DNA of 64,000 bases from Rhodopseudomonas palustris (GCF_034479375.1 NZ_CP140155.1:372001-436000); one strand, 5' to 3'. Counted from the first letter of the stretch, positions 19,228 to 27,906 are shown. The notes: a model not told the origin generated them from the letters alone. Numbers and translations are program-made.

Positions 19228-20094
19228 ATGGAACAAACTTTGGCGACCGGCGCGCGCGGCGACGTGTCAGTAACGCCCGGTGTGTCGTGGGGCGCGGTGA
19301 TCGCAGGGGCAGTCGTGTCCTGCGCGCTGACGCTGGTGCTGCTGGCATTTGGTGCCGGCGTGGGGTTCTCGGTGGTTTCACCGTGGGGCTCGTCCGGCGT
19401 GTCCGCGACGACTTTCAAGATCGGCACCGGCCTGTATTTCATCGTGATCGCGATGATCTCTTCGGCGGTTGGCGGCTATCTGGCGGGCCGGTTGCGTGCG
19501 ACATGGGTCGGGGTCGCTTCGACCGAGATCACCTTCCGCGACACCGCTCATGGGCTGCTGGCGTGGGCGCTGGCGACCGTGGTGGGCGCGGCGCTTCTCG
19601 CCGCTCCAGCCAGCGCGCTGATCGGCGGGGTCGGCGCTGCGACATCGGCGGCGACATCGAGCGTCGCTTCGGCCGCGCAATCTTCCGGAGCGATGGACGG
19701 TTATGTCGATCAGTTGCTGCGGACCGAGTCTTCGGGCCAGGCGCAGGTCAATCCTGCAGATTCGCGTTCCGAACTGGCGCGACTGCTGACCTCGTCGGTC
19801 GAGAACGGCGACGGGCTGTCCGCCGGCGATCGCAGCTATGTCGCGAAATTGATCGCAAACAGAACCGGCCTCAGCCAGGCCGACGCCGAGCAGCGCGTCG
19901 ATCAGGTGGTCGCCAGTCTGAAATCGAGCCTCGAGTCCGCACGCCAGGCCGGCCAGCAGATCTCGATCTGGCTGACATTGTCTCTCTTCATCGGCGCGTT
20001 GAGCGCCTGCCTCGCCGCGATGGAAGGCGGCGGAACACGCGACGGCACGTGGGGCAAACAGCCTTTGTTTCGTCGTCGTTCGACTGCAACCTAA
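19228..20094 (+). CDS. Conserved membrane protein of unknown function
   Basis: 288 residues. Three hydrophobic helices lie near residues 20-50, 66-90 and 110-135, then an Ala/Ser-rich linker and a soluble stretch to about residue 245 (YVDQLLRTESSG, SYVAKLIANRTGLSQADAEQRVDQVVASLK), then a final helix ISIWLTLSLFIGALSACLAA. I do not recognise a named domain. The ATG at 19228 has GGAG 6 bases upstream. A 22-residue hydrophobic protein follows 11 bases after its stop codon and is probably co-transcribed. Confidence 0.82.
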   Translation: MEQTLATGARGDVSVTPGVSWGAVIAGAVVSCALTLVLLAFGAGVGFSVVSPWGSSGVSATTFKIGTGLYFIVIAMISSAVGGYLAGRLRATWVGVASTEITFRDTAHGLLAWALATVVGAALLAAPASALIGGVGAATSAATSSVASAAQSSGAMDGYVDQLLRTESSGQAQVNPADSRSELARLLTSSVENGDGLSAGDRSYVAKLIANRTGLSQADAEQRVDQVVASLKSSLESARQAGQQISIWLTLSLFIGALSACLAAMEGGGTRDGTWGKQPLFRRRSTAT

Positions 20095-20105
20095 GGAGTG
20101 TAATC

Positions 20106-20174
20106 ATGCCAATTCTCTTGTGGCTCGTCGGAATTCCGATTCCGCTGATCATCCTCATCATTCTGTTGACCTGA
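20106..20174 (+). CDS. 22-residue hydrophobic membrane microprotein
   Basis: The short frame starts MPILLWLVGIPIPLI and ends IILIILLT, a single membrane-spanning segment with two prolines in the IPIP motif. AAGGAG lies 7 bases before the ATG, only 11 bases after the upstream membrane gene, and a strong terminator follows 18 bases after the stop. I recall near-identical short proteins (MPILLWLLGIPIP-like) in other Rhizobiales, which fits a real gene. Function unknown; a small partner of the preceding membrane protein is possible. Confidence 0.75.
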   Translation: MPILLWLVGIPIPLIILIILLT

Positions 20175-20192
20175 GAATGGGGAACGGGAACT

Positions 20193-20217
20193 GGGCGGCC
20201 TTCGGGCCGCCCTTTTT
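20193..20217 (+). terminator. Rho-independent terminator after the microprotein gene
   Basis: Perfect 8-bp stem GGGCGGCC with UUCG-type tetraloop and GGCCGCCC, followed by TTTTT. Confidence 0.93.
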
Positions 20218-20616
20218 CGTGCGCTGGACCCACGCCGTCCAAGCAGGTTCGCAACGGCCGGTCGTTTCAGCGATGCAGCGATTGCCACTCCGCCTGCAGC
20301 CCGGCCGACTTACACTCAGATACCGTGAACACAATTATTGCTGCGAATTGGTAGGTGGGTAGTTGGCATTTGCTGTGAGTTTCAGCCGGGTGGCTACTAA
20401 CTAATCAAGTCCTGGGGGCGATCAAACTTTAGTCAGGATGGTGGCGAGCGCGCCGACGGCGCTATTGAACGAGTGCCGATCCTGGCGACCGTGCGAGCGG
20501 TCGCAGCAGCGGCTTCAATTCAAGCGCGCGCGCTCGCCCGGCAGTTGCCGGAGCGACCCTGCCGATCAGTGGGGCACCGAGGTGGCGTCGATCGCGGCGG
20601 AGAAGGATGCGCCCCG
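20218..20616 (+). other. Gene-free stretch before the OmpA-domain gene
   Basis: About 400 bases with no convincing gene. The section 20320-20440 is relatively AT-rich and probably carries the promoter of the OmpA-domain gene; no clear -35/-10 pair was chosen. No repeat of the A-C families is present. Confidence 0.5.
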
Positions 20617-21939
20617 ATGTTGTATCTCCTGACTCATTACTGGATCTGGCTTGCAGCCGCATTCGCGGTCGGCGTCGTCACGCCGCTGCTGGCCGAGAAA
20701 CTCGGCTGGTCGGCCGATCTGGAAAACTACTGGCTGCAGCGGATCGGTGTGGTGTTCGTGATCGCCGTGGTGCTGATCGTGGCGCGGCTGGTATCGGGCA
20801 GGCCCGAATTGATGCTGGAGGCGGGCGTCGGTCTGGTCGCGGCCTATATCGTCGGTGGCATTGCCGGCGGCATTGCGCCGGGCCTGCTGCCGGCGCGGTT
20901 CGAGGGCTGGTGGGTCGGGCTGTTCGCGACCGGGCTGATTCTGCTGCTGTTCGGCATCACCACGATGTCGAAGATCGAGCCGGATCTGCGCGAGCGCGTC
21001 GCCGAGGTGGTGAAGAGCGCGGGCGCCGATCCGCTGAATTTCGACGTCAGCGGCCGCGACGTGTTGCTGCCGGACGATCTCGGCGCGAAGCGCGCGGTGC
21101 TGAGCGAACAGATCGGGCAGGTCAAGGGCGTGCGGTTGGTGTCCGAGATCGAGGAACTGAGCGGCGCGGCGCTGGCCGCAAAAACGGTGGCGAAGCTGCA
21201 GATCGAAGCCGCCGCGCAGGCTGAAGCCAAGGCCAGGGCGGAAGCCGAGGCGCGCGAGGCGGTGGAGAAGGCGGCCGCCGAGGGGGCCGCGCGGGAGGCC
21301 GCCGCCAAGGCGATCGCCGCCCGGGATGCCACGGCGAAACAGGCTGCCGCCAAGGCCAAGGCAGACGCCGAGGCGAAGGCCGAGGCCGACGCGAAGGAAG
21401 CCGCGGCGAAGGCCGCCGCAGAGGTCGCTGCGAAGGAAGCTGCGGCGAAGGAAGCAGCCGCCAAGGCTGCGGTCGAGGAGTCCACCAAGCCGGCCGCCGC
21501 TGCGCCGCCGGCCGCTGCTGCGGCACCGGCGCCGATCAAGACCGCCGATGCCGCCGGCACCGCATCGATGCCGTCGCTGGAAGCCTGCCAGAGTCAATTG
21601 TCGACGCTGGCCGCGGCGCAGAAGATCAACTTCGAGCGCGGCAGCGCCGAGATCGCGCGGGCCTCGCTGCCGGTGCTGAAGCAGCTCGCGGCGGTGATCG
21701 CGCAGTGCCCGGCGGCGACGATCGAGGTCGCCGGCCACACCGATTCCGCCGGCAAGAAGGCGGCCAACGACGCGCTGTCGAAGCGTCGCGCCGAAGCGGT
21801 CGCCGACAATCTCGCCAAGGCCGGGATCGGCTCGGCCAAGCTCACCGCAGTCGGCTACGGCGCGTCGAAGCCGCTCGCCGGCAACGACTCCGCAGAGGGC
21901 CGCGCGACCAATCGGCGGATCGAGTTCGTGGTGAAGTAA
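20617..21939 (+). CDS. Membrane-anchored OmpA-domain protein with BON-like and Ala/Lys-rich segments
   Basis: 440 residues in four parts. Four membrane helices occupy residues 8-116. A BON-like segment follows at about 122-185 (ERVAEVVKSAGADPLNFDVSGRD). An Ala/Lys/Glu helical stretch with KAEAEA and AKEAAAK repeats runs about 190-310. The C-terminal OmpA peptidoglycan-binding domain runs from about 335, with IEVAGHTDSAGKKAANDALSKRR, GYGASKPLAGN and RATNRRIEFVV. The design suggests an inner-membrane protein reaching to peptidoglycan. The ATG at 20617 has AGAAGGA 9 bases upstream. Confidence 0.85.
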   Translation: MLYLLTHYWIWLAAAFAVGVVTPLLAEKLGWSADLENYWLQRIGVVFVIAVVLIVARLVSGRPELMLEAGVGLVAAYIVGGIAGGIAPGLLPARFEGWWVGLFATGLILLLFGITTMSKIEPDLRERVAEVVKSAGADPLNFDVSGRDVLLPDDLGAKRAVLSEQIGQVKGVRLVSEIEELSGAALAAKTVAKLQIEAAAQAEAKARAEAEAREAVEKAAAEGAAREAAAKAIAARDATAKQAAAKAKADAEAKAEADAKEAAAKAAAEVAAKEAAAKEAAAKAAVEESTKPAAAAPPAAAAAPAPIKTADAAGTASMPSLEACQSQLSTLAAAQKINFERGSAEIARASLPVLKQLAAVIAQCPAATIEVAGHTDSAGKKAANDALSKRRAEAVADNLAKAGIGSAKLTAVGYGASKPLAGNDSAEGRATNRRIEFVVK

Positions 21940-21959
21940 GCCCGCACTGCATATTCCCA

Positions 21960-22046
21960 CGTCATGGCCGGGCTCGTCCCGGCCATCCACGTCTCGCCAC
22001 GCGCGAGGCTGAAACGTGGATGCCCGGGAAGAGCCCGGGCATGACG
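21960..22046. repeat. Palindromic element, family A
   Basis: Hairpins GGCCGGG-CTCGT-CCCGGCC and GCCCGGG-AAGA-GCCCGGGC inside CGTCAT/ATGACG ends. It follows the OmpA-domain gene by 20 bases. Confidence 0.85.
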
Positions 22047-22119
22047 GCGGAGAGGGCGAAGATATACGGGCGGCGCCCGAGTATGCCGCGGGTTGTCAGC
22101 ACCCCAGCGTGCTTAGTTG

Positions 22120-22255
22120 CCTCATCCTGAGGAGCCCGGCGTAGCTCGAAGAGCGTAGCCGGGCGTCTCGAAGGATGAGGTGGCACGGCCTCGGCCTCGT
22201 GGTTCGAGACGCCCGACGTCGCCTGTCGGCGGCGCCGGGCTCCTCACCATGAGGG
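22120..22255. repeat. Palindromic element, family C
   Basis: The element runs CCTCATCCTGAGGAGC to GCTCCTCACCATGAGGG and matches the copy at 8512 with a longer centre. Confidence 0.75.
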
Positions 22256-22286
22256 ACTAAGGCAGAGGCGTGCGGGGGCGCTTCGC

Positions 22287-23201
22287 TCAGATCGCGTCCC
22301 AGTTGAAGATGTCGGCGGAGCGGTCGAGCTTGTAGAACGAGCCTTTCAGCGCCGGCATGCCGTGCTCGGCCAGCGTCTCGCAGGTCCAGCCGCCGTCGCG
22401 GTGCACCGAGCGGATCGGGCGCGACTGGCCCATCAGGAAGATCTCGTTCATCCGCACCGCGAAGATCTGGCCGGTGACGTCCTTGGCGGCGTCGCCGAGC
22501 AGGAACACCGACAGCGGCGCGATCTTCTCCGGGCCCATCTGCTGCATCCGCGCGACGCGGGCCTTCTCGGCCTCGGTCTCGGTCGGGATCGTGCCGATCA
22601 GCCGCGACCAGGCGAACGGCGAGACGCAATTGGAGCGGACGTTGAAGCGCTGCATGTCGAGCGCGATCGACTTCGACAGGCCGACGATGCCGAGCTTGGC
22701 GGCCGCGTAGTTGGCCTGGCCGAAATTGCCGATCAACCCCGAGGTCGAGGTGAAGTGCACGAACGAGCCGCTCTCCTGCTCGCGGAACAGCCGGGCGGCT
22801 GCGTGCGACACGTAGAACGAGCCCATCAGATGCACCTTGATGACCTGCTCGAAGGCGTCGATGCTCATGCGGTGGAAGATCGCGTCGCGCAGGATGCCGG
22901 CGTTGTTGACGACGCCGTCGAGCTTGCCCCAGGTGTCGACCGCCTGCTTGACGATCTTGCTGGCCGGCACGGCTTCCGCGACGCTCTCGAAATTCGCGAC
23001 CGCGATGCCGCCTTCCTTCTTGATCTCCTCGACCACCTGCTCGGCCGGAGCGGCGTCGGTGCCCGAGCCGTCGGAGGCGACGCCGGGATCGTTGACCACG
23101 ACCTTGGCGCCTTCGCGCGCCGCGAGCAGCGCAATCTCGCGCCCAATGCCGCGCCCTGCGCCGGTGACGATGATGACTTTGCCGTCGAGTGCCTTGGCCA
23201 T
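22287..23201 (-). CDS. SDR dehydrogenase resembling (3R)-hydroxyacyl-CoA dehydrogenase
   Basis: 304 residues. TGAGRGIGREIA binds the cofactor. VVVNDPG and NNAGILRDAIFHRMS resemble the dehydrogenase part of peroxisomal multifunctional enzyme type 2. The catalytic set is Ser in TSTSGLIGN and YAAAK. A C-terminal extension (RSVHRDGGWTCETLAEH onward) is longer than in FabG. It probably oxidises a 3-hydroxyacyl-CoA. The next genes on the same strand, a thiolase-like protein and its OB-fold partner, lie upstream across a repeat-filled gap. The ATG start gives MAKALDGKVIIVTGAG. Confidence 0.87.
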   Translation of the reverse strand: MAKALDGKVIIVTGAGRGIGREIALLAAREGAKVVVNDPGVASDGSGTDAAPAEQVVEEIKKEGGIAVANFESVAEAVPASKIVKQAVDTWGKLDGVVNNAGILRDAIFHRMSIDAFEQVIKVHLMGSFYVSHAAARLFREQESGSFVHFTSTSGLIGNFGQANYAAAKLGIVGLSKSIALDMQRFNVRSNCVSPFAWSRLIGTIPTETEAEKARVARMQQMGPEKIAPLSVFLLGDAAKDVTGQIFAVRMNEIFLMGQSRPIRSVHRDGGWTCETLAEHGMPALKGSFYKLDRSADIFNWDAI

Positions 23202-23240
23202 GTGTGTGTCTCCTTTTTGTTTGTTGGTTGCGACTTGCCG

Positions 23241-23336
23241 GTCATTCCGGGGCGCGCGCAGCGCGAACCCGGAATCCCGAGATGTTCTGCGGAAGAAATT
23301 CCGGGTTCGCTCACTGCGTGAGCGCCCCGGAATGAC
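23241..23336. repeat. Palindromic element, family B
   Basis: The element begins GTCATTCCGGGGCGC and ends GCGCCCCGGAATGAC, with inner CCCGGAAT and ATTCCGGG arms. Other full copies are at 27342, 28030, 30543, 36143 and 48817. Confidence 0.85.
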
Positions 23337-23357
23337 GGTTCGTTATTTTAGTTCCGT

Positions 23358-23431
23358 CGTCATGCGCGGGCTTGACCCGCGCATCCATCTTCTTCGTGAG
23401 ATGGATCGCCGGGTCGAGCCCGGCGATGACG
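23358..23431. repeat. Palindromic element, family A (short form)
   Basis: 74 bases with hairpins GCGCGGG-CTTGA-CCCGCGC and CGCCGGG-TCGAG-CCCGGCG inside CGTCAT/ATGACG ends. It sits tandem to the family B copy at 23241. Confidence 0.8.
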
Positions 23432-23455
23432 TGGTTTGGTGCGGTTTGCGCCGAA

Positions 23456-24595
23456 CTACTTCTCGTTCGTAAAGATGATCGTCCCCGACGCAGCGAACAT
23501 GCCGCCGACGCCGTGGCAGACCGAGATCTTCGCGTTCGGCACCTGCGCCGGCGCGATGCCGCGCATCTGGCGGACGCTTTCCTGCAGCGCGTACATGCCG
23601 TACATGCCGGAGTGCATGTAGCTCAGCCCGCCGCCATTGGTGTTGAGCGGCAGCTTGCCGCCGGGGCGGGTGTTGCCGTCGGCGATGAACTTTCCGGTCT
23701 CCTCATACGGCATCAAGCCGAGGTCGCCGAGGCCGAACAGCGGCAGGTGCGCGAAGGCGTCGTAGATCATCAGATGATCGACGTCGCTGTGGCTGATACC
23801 CGCCTCGCGGAACGCGGTCGGGCCCGCCACCTTGAAGGCGCGCGAGGAGTTGAAGCTCTCCATCTGGCTGACCATCGGCGTCTCGACGCTCTCGCCGGTG
23901 CCGAGCACATAGACCGGCTTGTGCGGAAAATCCTTGGCGCGGTCGGCCGAGGTCATGATCAGCGCGCCGCCGCCGTCGGTGACGAGGCAGCATTGCAGCA
24001 GCCGGAACGGGTAGGCGATCATCCGCGAGTTGAGCACGTCGGCGACGGTGATCGGGTCCTTCATCGTCGCGCGCGGATTCTTCGCGGCCCATTCGCGCTG
24101 CACCACGGCGACCATCGCGATCTGCTCGTGGGTGATGCCATGGGTCTTCATGAAGCGCAGCACCGGAATCGGAAACTGGCTCGGCGGCCCGTAGATGCCG
24201 TAGGGCGCTTCGAACTGGCCCTGCAGGCTGTCGGCGGGAATCGAGCGCGGCAATTTGCCGATCATCGACTTGCCGCTCTCGGCGTGGGTGATCAGCACGG
24301 TCTTGCACAGCCCGGCCTCGATCGCCGCCGCCGCGTGGCGGACGTGCAGCATGAAGGAGCAGCCGCCGACCGAAGTGCCGTCGACCCAACTGGGCGTGAT
24401 GCCGAGGTAGTGCGCGATCTGCTGCGGGCTCTCGACCGCGGTGGCGATGCCGTCGATGTCGGACGGCTTCAGCCCGCAATCAGCCATCGCGTTGAGCGCG
24501 GCGTCGGCGTGGAGCTGGATCTGCGACATGTCGGGAATGACGCCGAGCTTGGTGGTCTCGGCGGCGCCGACGACGGCGACCTGATTGCGACGCAT
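23456..24595 (-). CDS. Thiolase-like lipid-transfer/SCP2-type protein
   Basis: 379 residues of thiolase fold. The nucleophile region reads GTSVGGCSFM (Cys79). Further motifs are HAESGKSMIG, CLVTDGGGALIMTS, YDAFAHLPLFGLGDLGL and NTNGGGLSYMHSGMYG, with ISVCHGVGGMF near the end. This pattern matches the SCP2-type thiolases and the Ltp2-like aldolases that need a DUF35 partner, and exactly such a partner is encoded 5 bases upstream. Thiolytic or retro-aldol cleavage of an acyl-CoA is likely; which of the two is not decided by sequence. The start MRRNQVAVVGAAETTKLG is normal for the family. Confidence 0.88.
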   Translation of the reverse strand: MRRNQVAVVGAAETTKLGVIPDMSQIQLHADAALNAMADCGLKPSDIDGIATAVESPQQIAHYLGITPSWVDGTSVGGCSFMLHVRHAAAAIEAGLCKTVLITHAESGKSMIGKLPRSIPADSLQGQFEAPYGIYGPPSQFPIPVLRFMKTHGITHEQIAMVAVVQREWAAKNPRATMKDPITVADVLNSRMIAYPFRLLQCCLVTDGGGALIMTSADRAKDFPHKPVYVLGTGESVETPMVSQMESFNSSRAFKVAGPTAFREAGISHSDVDHLMIYDAFAHLPLFGLGDLGLMPYEETGKFIADGNTRPGGKLPLNTNGGGLSYMHSGMYGMYALQESVRQMRGIAPAQVPNAKISVCHGVGGMFAASGTIIFTNEK

Positions 24596-24600
24596 GGTGC

Positions 24601-25014
24601 TCACCCCTTCGCCGGACGGAATTGCGGAAGGGTGAGATTGTCGTCGATCTTTTCGAACGCGACTTCGAGCTTCATGTCGAGCTCGAGCGCCTCCGGGGTC
24701 TGCGGACAGTCGAGGATGTTGCTCATCATCCGCGGGCCTTCTTCCAGCTCGACCACGGCGATCGCGTAGGGCGCGGTGAAGCCGGGCGCGAGCGGGCGGT
24801 GATTGATGACGTAGCTGTACAGCGTGCCCTTGCCGGAGGCCTTGAACACGCTGACGCCGCGCGAGCCGCATTTCGGGCAGAACGGCCGCGGCGGGAAATA
24901 CGCGTGCGAACAAGAATCGCAGCGCTGCAGCCGCAACTCGCCCGCTTTGGCGCCGTCCCAATAATGCTGGGTTTCCGGGGTGATCTTCGGGCGTGCGCGC
25001 GCTGGTTCGGCCAT
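24601..25014 (-). CDS. Zinc-ribbon/OB-fold (DUF35) partner of the thiolase
   Basis: 137 residues. The N-terminal rubredoxin-like zinc ribbon has CDSCSHAYFPPRPFCPKCG (two CxxC pairs), followed by an OB fold (KGTLYSYVINHRPLAPGF, PYAIAVVELEEGPRMMSNI). Proteins of this class form complexes with SCP2-type thiolases or aldolases and help bind acyl-CoA. The gene ends 5 bases before the thiolase start, so the pair is surely co-expressed. The ATG at 25014 is preferred over an upstream start at 25038, which would add eight residues. Confidence 0.92.
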   Translation of the reverse strand: MAEPARARPKITPETQHYWDGAKAGELRLQRCDSCSHAYFPPRPFCPKCGSRGVSVFKASGKGTLYSYVINHRPLAPGFTAPYAIAVVELEEGPRMMSNILDCPQTPEALELDMKLEVAFEKIDDNLTLPQFRPAKG

Positions 25015-25277
25015 CGTCGTTGTTTGCTCCCTGAGCATTGGGGTTGTGGGCCCATTGGTTCCGGGCCTTGATGCGACATCGACCGGCCAGCGTCAACACG
25101 CGCCCGGCGCGGGTCAGCGTGCGCAAAACGTATTCCGGCAGGCGAACAATCAGCTCGGTTGCGCATGGCCAAACGCCGCACTCCGCGCTACAGGAGATGG
25201 AAATCCACCCTCAATTCGGCGAAAGCCGGCGCGTGCCGACAGGCACGGTCGGTCGACCTTCCAGCGGAACAGATGCC

Positions 25278-26627
25278 ATGACGAAACACCCCACGCTCGC
25301 CGCGCTCGCGGCCGATCTCGACGCCGGGCGCACCACCGCGCGCAAGCTGGTCGACGATTGTCTCGCTCGCATCGCCGACGAAACCGGGGAGGGCGCGCGC
25401 GCCTTCATCCATGTCGATCGCGCTGCGGCGCGCGAGGCCGCCGAGGCGATGGACAAGCTGCGCGCGATCAAGGCCGCGCCGTCGCCCTATGCCGGCATTC
25501 CGATCTCGATCAAGGATCTGTTCGATATCAGGGGCCAGGTCACCCGCGCCGGCTCGCGCGCGCTCGACGACAACCCGCCGGCGGAGGCCGACGCCCCCGC
25601 GGTGGCGCGGCTGCGGCGCGCCGGCTTCGTTGTGATCGGCCGCACCAACATGACCGAGTTCGCCTATTCCGGCATCGGCATCAATCCGCATTACGGCACG
25701 CCGAAAGCCGCCTATGGCCGCGATGTCGGCTATGTGCCCGGCGGCTCGTCGTCGGGCGCGGCGGTCTCGGTCGCCGACGGCATGGCGCATGCGGGCCTCG
25801 GCACCGACACCGGCGGCTCGTGCCGGATCCCGGCGGCGTTCAACGGCATCGTCGGCTACAAGCCGTCGCAGAGCCGCGTGCCGCGCGACGGCGCGGTGCC
25901 GCTGTCGTTCTCGCTGGATAGTATCGGGCCGCTGGCGCGCAGCGTCGCCTGCTGCGCGGTGCTCGACGCCGTGCTCGCCGACGAGCCGGTGGTGCCGCTG
26001 GTGCCGCGGCCGCTGAAGGGCCTGCGGCTCGCGGTGCCGACCACGGTGGCGCTGGACGAACTCGACGATGCGGTGCGTACCGCGTTCGAGCGCGCGCTGA
26101 AGACGCTCGGTGGCCACGGCGCGATCATCGAGAAGGTCGAGGTGCCGGAATTCAACGACGTGGCGCCGCTCAGCGCCAAGGGCGGCCTCACCGCGGCGGA
26201 GAGCTACGCCTGGCATCGCTATCTGATCGTCGCGCAAGGCGACGTCTACGACCCGCGGGTGCGCGAACGCATTTTGCGCGGCGAAACGCAGTCGGCGGCG
26301 GAGTACGTCGACACGATCCTCGCGCGCAAATCGCTGATCGCTCGCGCGACCGCGCGGCTCGCGCCTTACGACGCGGTGGTGATGCCGACCACGGCCAATC
26401 TCGCGCCGAGCATCGCCGAGCTCGCCGACGACAAGGCGTTCACCAAGGCCAATCTGCTGGCGTTGCGCAACTGCACGCTGATCAACATGATCGATGGCTG
26501 CGCGATCTCGCTGCCGTGCCACCACGACGGCGAGGCGCCGGTCGGGCTGATGCTCGCCGGTGTCAACGGCGCCGATCGCGACGTGTTCGAAGTCGCCGCG
26601 GGGGTCGAGGCGGCGGTCCGTGGCTGA
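25278..26627 (+). CDS. Amidase (amidase signature family)
   Basis: This 449-residue amidase-signature hydrolase cleaves carboxamides with a Ser-cisSer-Lys triad. Lys79 is in ISIKDLFD, the cis-serine is in GGSSSG (Ser157), and the nucleophile is Ser181 in GTDTGGSCRIP, with the family's normal 24-residue spacing between the serines. The ATG at 25278 starts MTKHPTLAALAADLDAGR. It overlaps the next gene by 8 bases, and the pairing with a DUF2848 protein suggests the two act on the same compound. Substrate unknown. Confidence 0.92.
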   Translation: MTKHPTLAALAADLDAGRTTARKLVDDCLARIADETGEGARAFIHVDRAAAREAAEAMDKLRAIKAAPSPYAGIPISIKDLFDIRGQVTRAGSRALDDNPPAEADAPAVARLRRAGFVVIGRTNMTEFAYSGIGINPHYGTPKAAYGRDVGYVPGGSSSGAAVSVADGMAHAGLGTDTGGSCRIPAAFNGIVGYKPSQSRVPRDGAVPLSFSLDSIGPLARSVACCAVLDAVLADEPVVPLVPRPLKGLRLAVPTTVALDELDDAVRTAFERALKTLGGHGAIIEKVEVPEFNDVAPLSAKGGLTAAESYAWHRYLIVAQGDVYDPRVRERILRGETQSAAEYVDTILARKSLIARATARLAPYDAVVMPTTANLAPSIAELADDKAFTKANLLALRNCTLINMIDGCAISLPCHHDGEAPVGLMLAGVNGADRDVFEVAAGVEAAVRG

Positions 26628-27306
26628 ACTTGCGTTCACCCTCGACGCTGCCGGGACGCGAACGCCGCTGACGATGCCGATCCGGCAGGCGGTGATCGCC
26701 GGCTGGACCGGCCGCGATCCGGTGGCGCGCGACAAGCACATCGTCGAACTCGAAGCGCTGGGCATCGCGCGGCCGGCTTCGACGCCGATCTATTATCGCG
26801 TGGCTGCGGCGCGCCTCACCACAGCGGGCGCGATCGAAGTCTCTGGCGGAGACTCGTCCGGTGAAGTCGAGTTCGTGCTGATCGGGTACAACTCCTGCAT
26901 TCTGGTCGGCGTCGGCTCCGACCACACCGACCGCAAGGTCGAGGCCTATGGCGTGACGGTGTCGAAACAGATGTGCGACAAGCCGGTCGCCGCCGAACTC
27001 TGGGACTTCGCCGACGTCGAAGCGCACTGGGACCGGATCGTGCTGCGCGCCTTCGCGACCATCGGCGGCGCGCGCGTGCTCTATCAGGAAGGCACGCTCG
27101 ACCACATGCTGCCGGCGCGCGACCTGGTTTCGCGCGGCTTCGGCGAAGCGGGCTTGCCTGACGGCTGCGCGCTGTTCGGCGGCACTTTCGCGGCCAAAGG
27201 CGGCATCCGCCCGGCGAGCCGGTTCGATTTCGAGATCGACGATCCGGTACTGGGGCGTGTCATTCGTCACGGCTACGATGTGATCGAGCTGCCGATCTTG
27301 GGGTGA
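26620..27306 (+). CDS. DUF2848 family protein
   Basis: 228 residues from a GTG start that overlaps the amidase end by 8 bases. It matches the DUF2848 family, whose biochemical role is unknown to me. Characteristic stretches include VLIGYNSCILVGVGSDHTDR, SKQMCDKPVAAELW, YQEGTLDHMLPARDLV and ALFGGTFAAKGGI. The fold resembles fumarylacetoacetate-hydrolase-like proteins in the GSDHTD and GGTFAAKGGI segments, but this is only an impression. Tight coupling to the amidase suggests a shared catabolic step. Confidence 0.82.
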   Translation: MAELAFTLDAAGTRTPLTMPIRQAVIAGWTGRDPVARDKHIVELEALGIARPASTPIYYRVAAARLTTAGAIEVSGGDSSGEVEFVLIGYNSCILVGVGSDHTDRKVEAYGVTVSKQMCDKPVAAELWDFADVEAHWDRIVLRAFATIGGARVLYQEGTLDHMLPARDLVSRGFGEAGLPDGCALFGGTFAAKGGIRPASRFDFEIDDPVLGRVIRHGYDVIELPILG

Positions 27307-27341
27307 GAGAGGCGCTATCGCGCGTCCTCGCCGCCTCGCAC

Positions 27342-27442
27342 GTCATTCCGGGGCACGCGCGCAGCGCGTGAACCCGGAATCCAGACGTTCAGGGCACCTC
27401 GGGATTCCGGGCTCGCTCACTTCGTGAGCGCCCCGGAATGAC
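27342..27442. repeat. Palindromic element, family B
   Basis: The element starts GTCATTCCGGGGC and ends GCCCCGGAATGAC. It lies between two convergent genes. Confidence 0.85.
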
Positions 27443-27468
27443 GAACCTTATGTTCGTCGACGTGCGAA

Positions 27469-27906
27469 CTATGCCTTCGCCTTCGCCACGCTGAACGTCG
27501 CGTTGGCGCGGGCGCAGCGGGCGCCGTCGGCGGTGACGAAACACTGCACCACGCACAGCGACGCGCCGAGCTTGACCACTTCGGGCTCGAATTGCAGCCA
27601 TTGGCCGATCCGCGCCGAACCGAGGAAGTCGATCGCCAGCGACGCGGTCAACAGCCGCTCGCCGCCGCCGAGCTTGAGCGCGCAACTGTAGCCCATCGCG
27701 GCATCGGCCAGCGCGGCGATCAGTCCGCCATGGGCGAGCCCGCGCGAATTGGTGTGGGCGTCGCGGATGCGCAGGCCGAGCATAACCGCGTCCGCCGTGG
27801 TCCTCGCATAAAGCGGCTCCCACGGCGCGGTGAGGGGACTCGGCCGGGTGTGGCGGATGAAGCCCGCGGGAATGTCGGGCGTTTTGGTTTGGTCGGTTTC
27901 AGTCAT
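27469..27906 (-). CDS. PaaI-type hotdog thioesterase
   Basis: 145 residues of hotdog fold. The diagnostic segment NSRGLAHGGLIAALADAAMGYSC includes HGG and the following acidic residue (Asp in ALADAAMG) used by PaaI-type acyl-CoA thioesterases. SLAIDFLGSARIGQWL follows. It probably hydrolyses an acyl- or aryl-acyl-CoA. The ATG at 27906 is the most economical start; in-frame ATGs 18 and 24 bases or so upstream (MHMFNASAC) are possible and no strong ribosome binding site decides. It is flanked on both sides by family B elements. Confidence 0.8.
   Translation of the reverse strand: MTETDQTKTPDIPAGFIRHTRPSPLTAPWEPLYARTTADAVMLGLRIRDAHTNSRGLAHGGLIAALADAAMGYSCALKLGGGERLLTASLAIDFLGSARIGQWLQFEPEVVKLGASLCVVQCFVTADGARCARANATFSVAKAKA

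Noticed and set aside
23372..24769. Open frame of 465 codons on the plus strand opposite the thiolase
   Set aside because: Shadow of the thiolase gene; low-complexity Arg/His/Asp composition and no recognisable motif.
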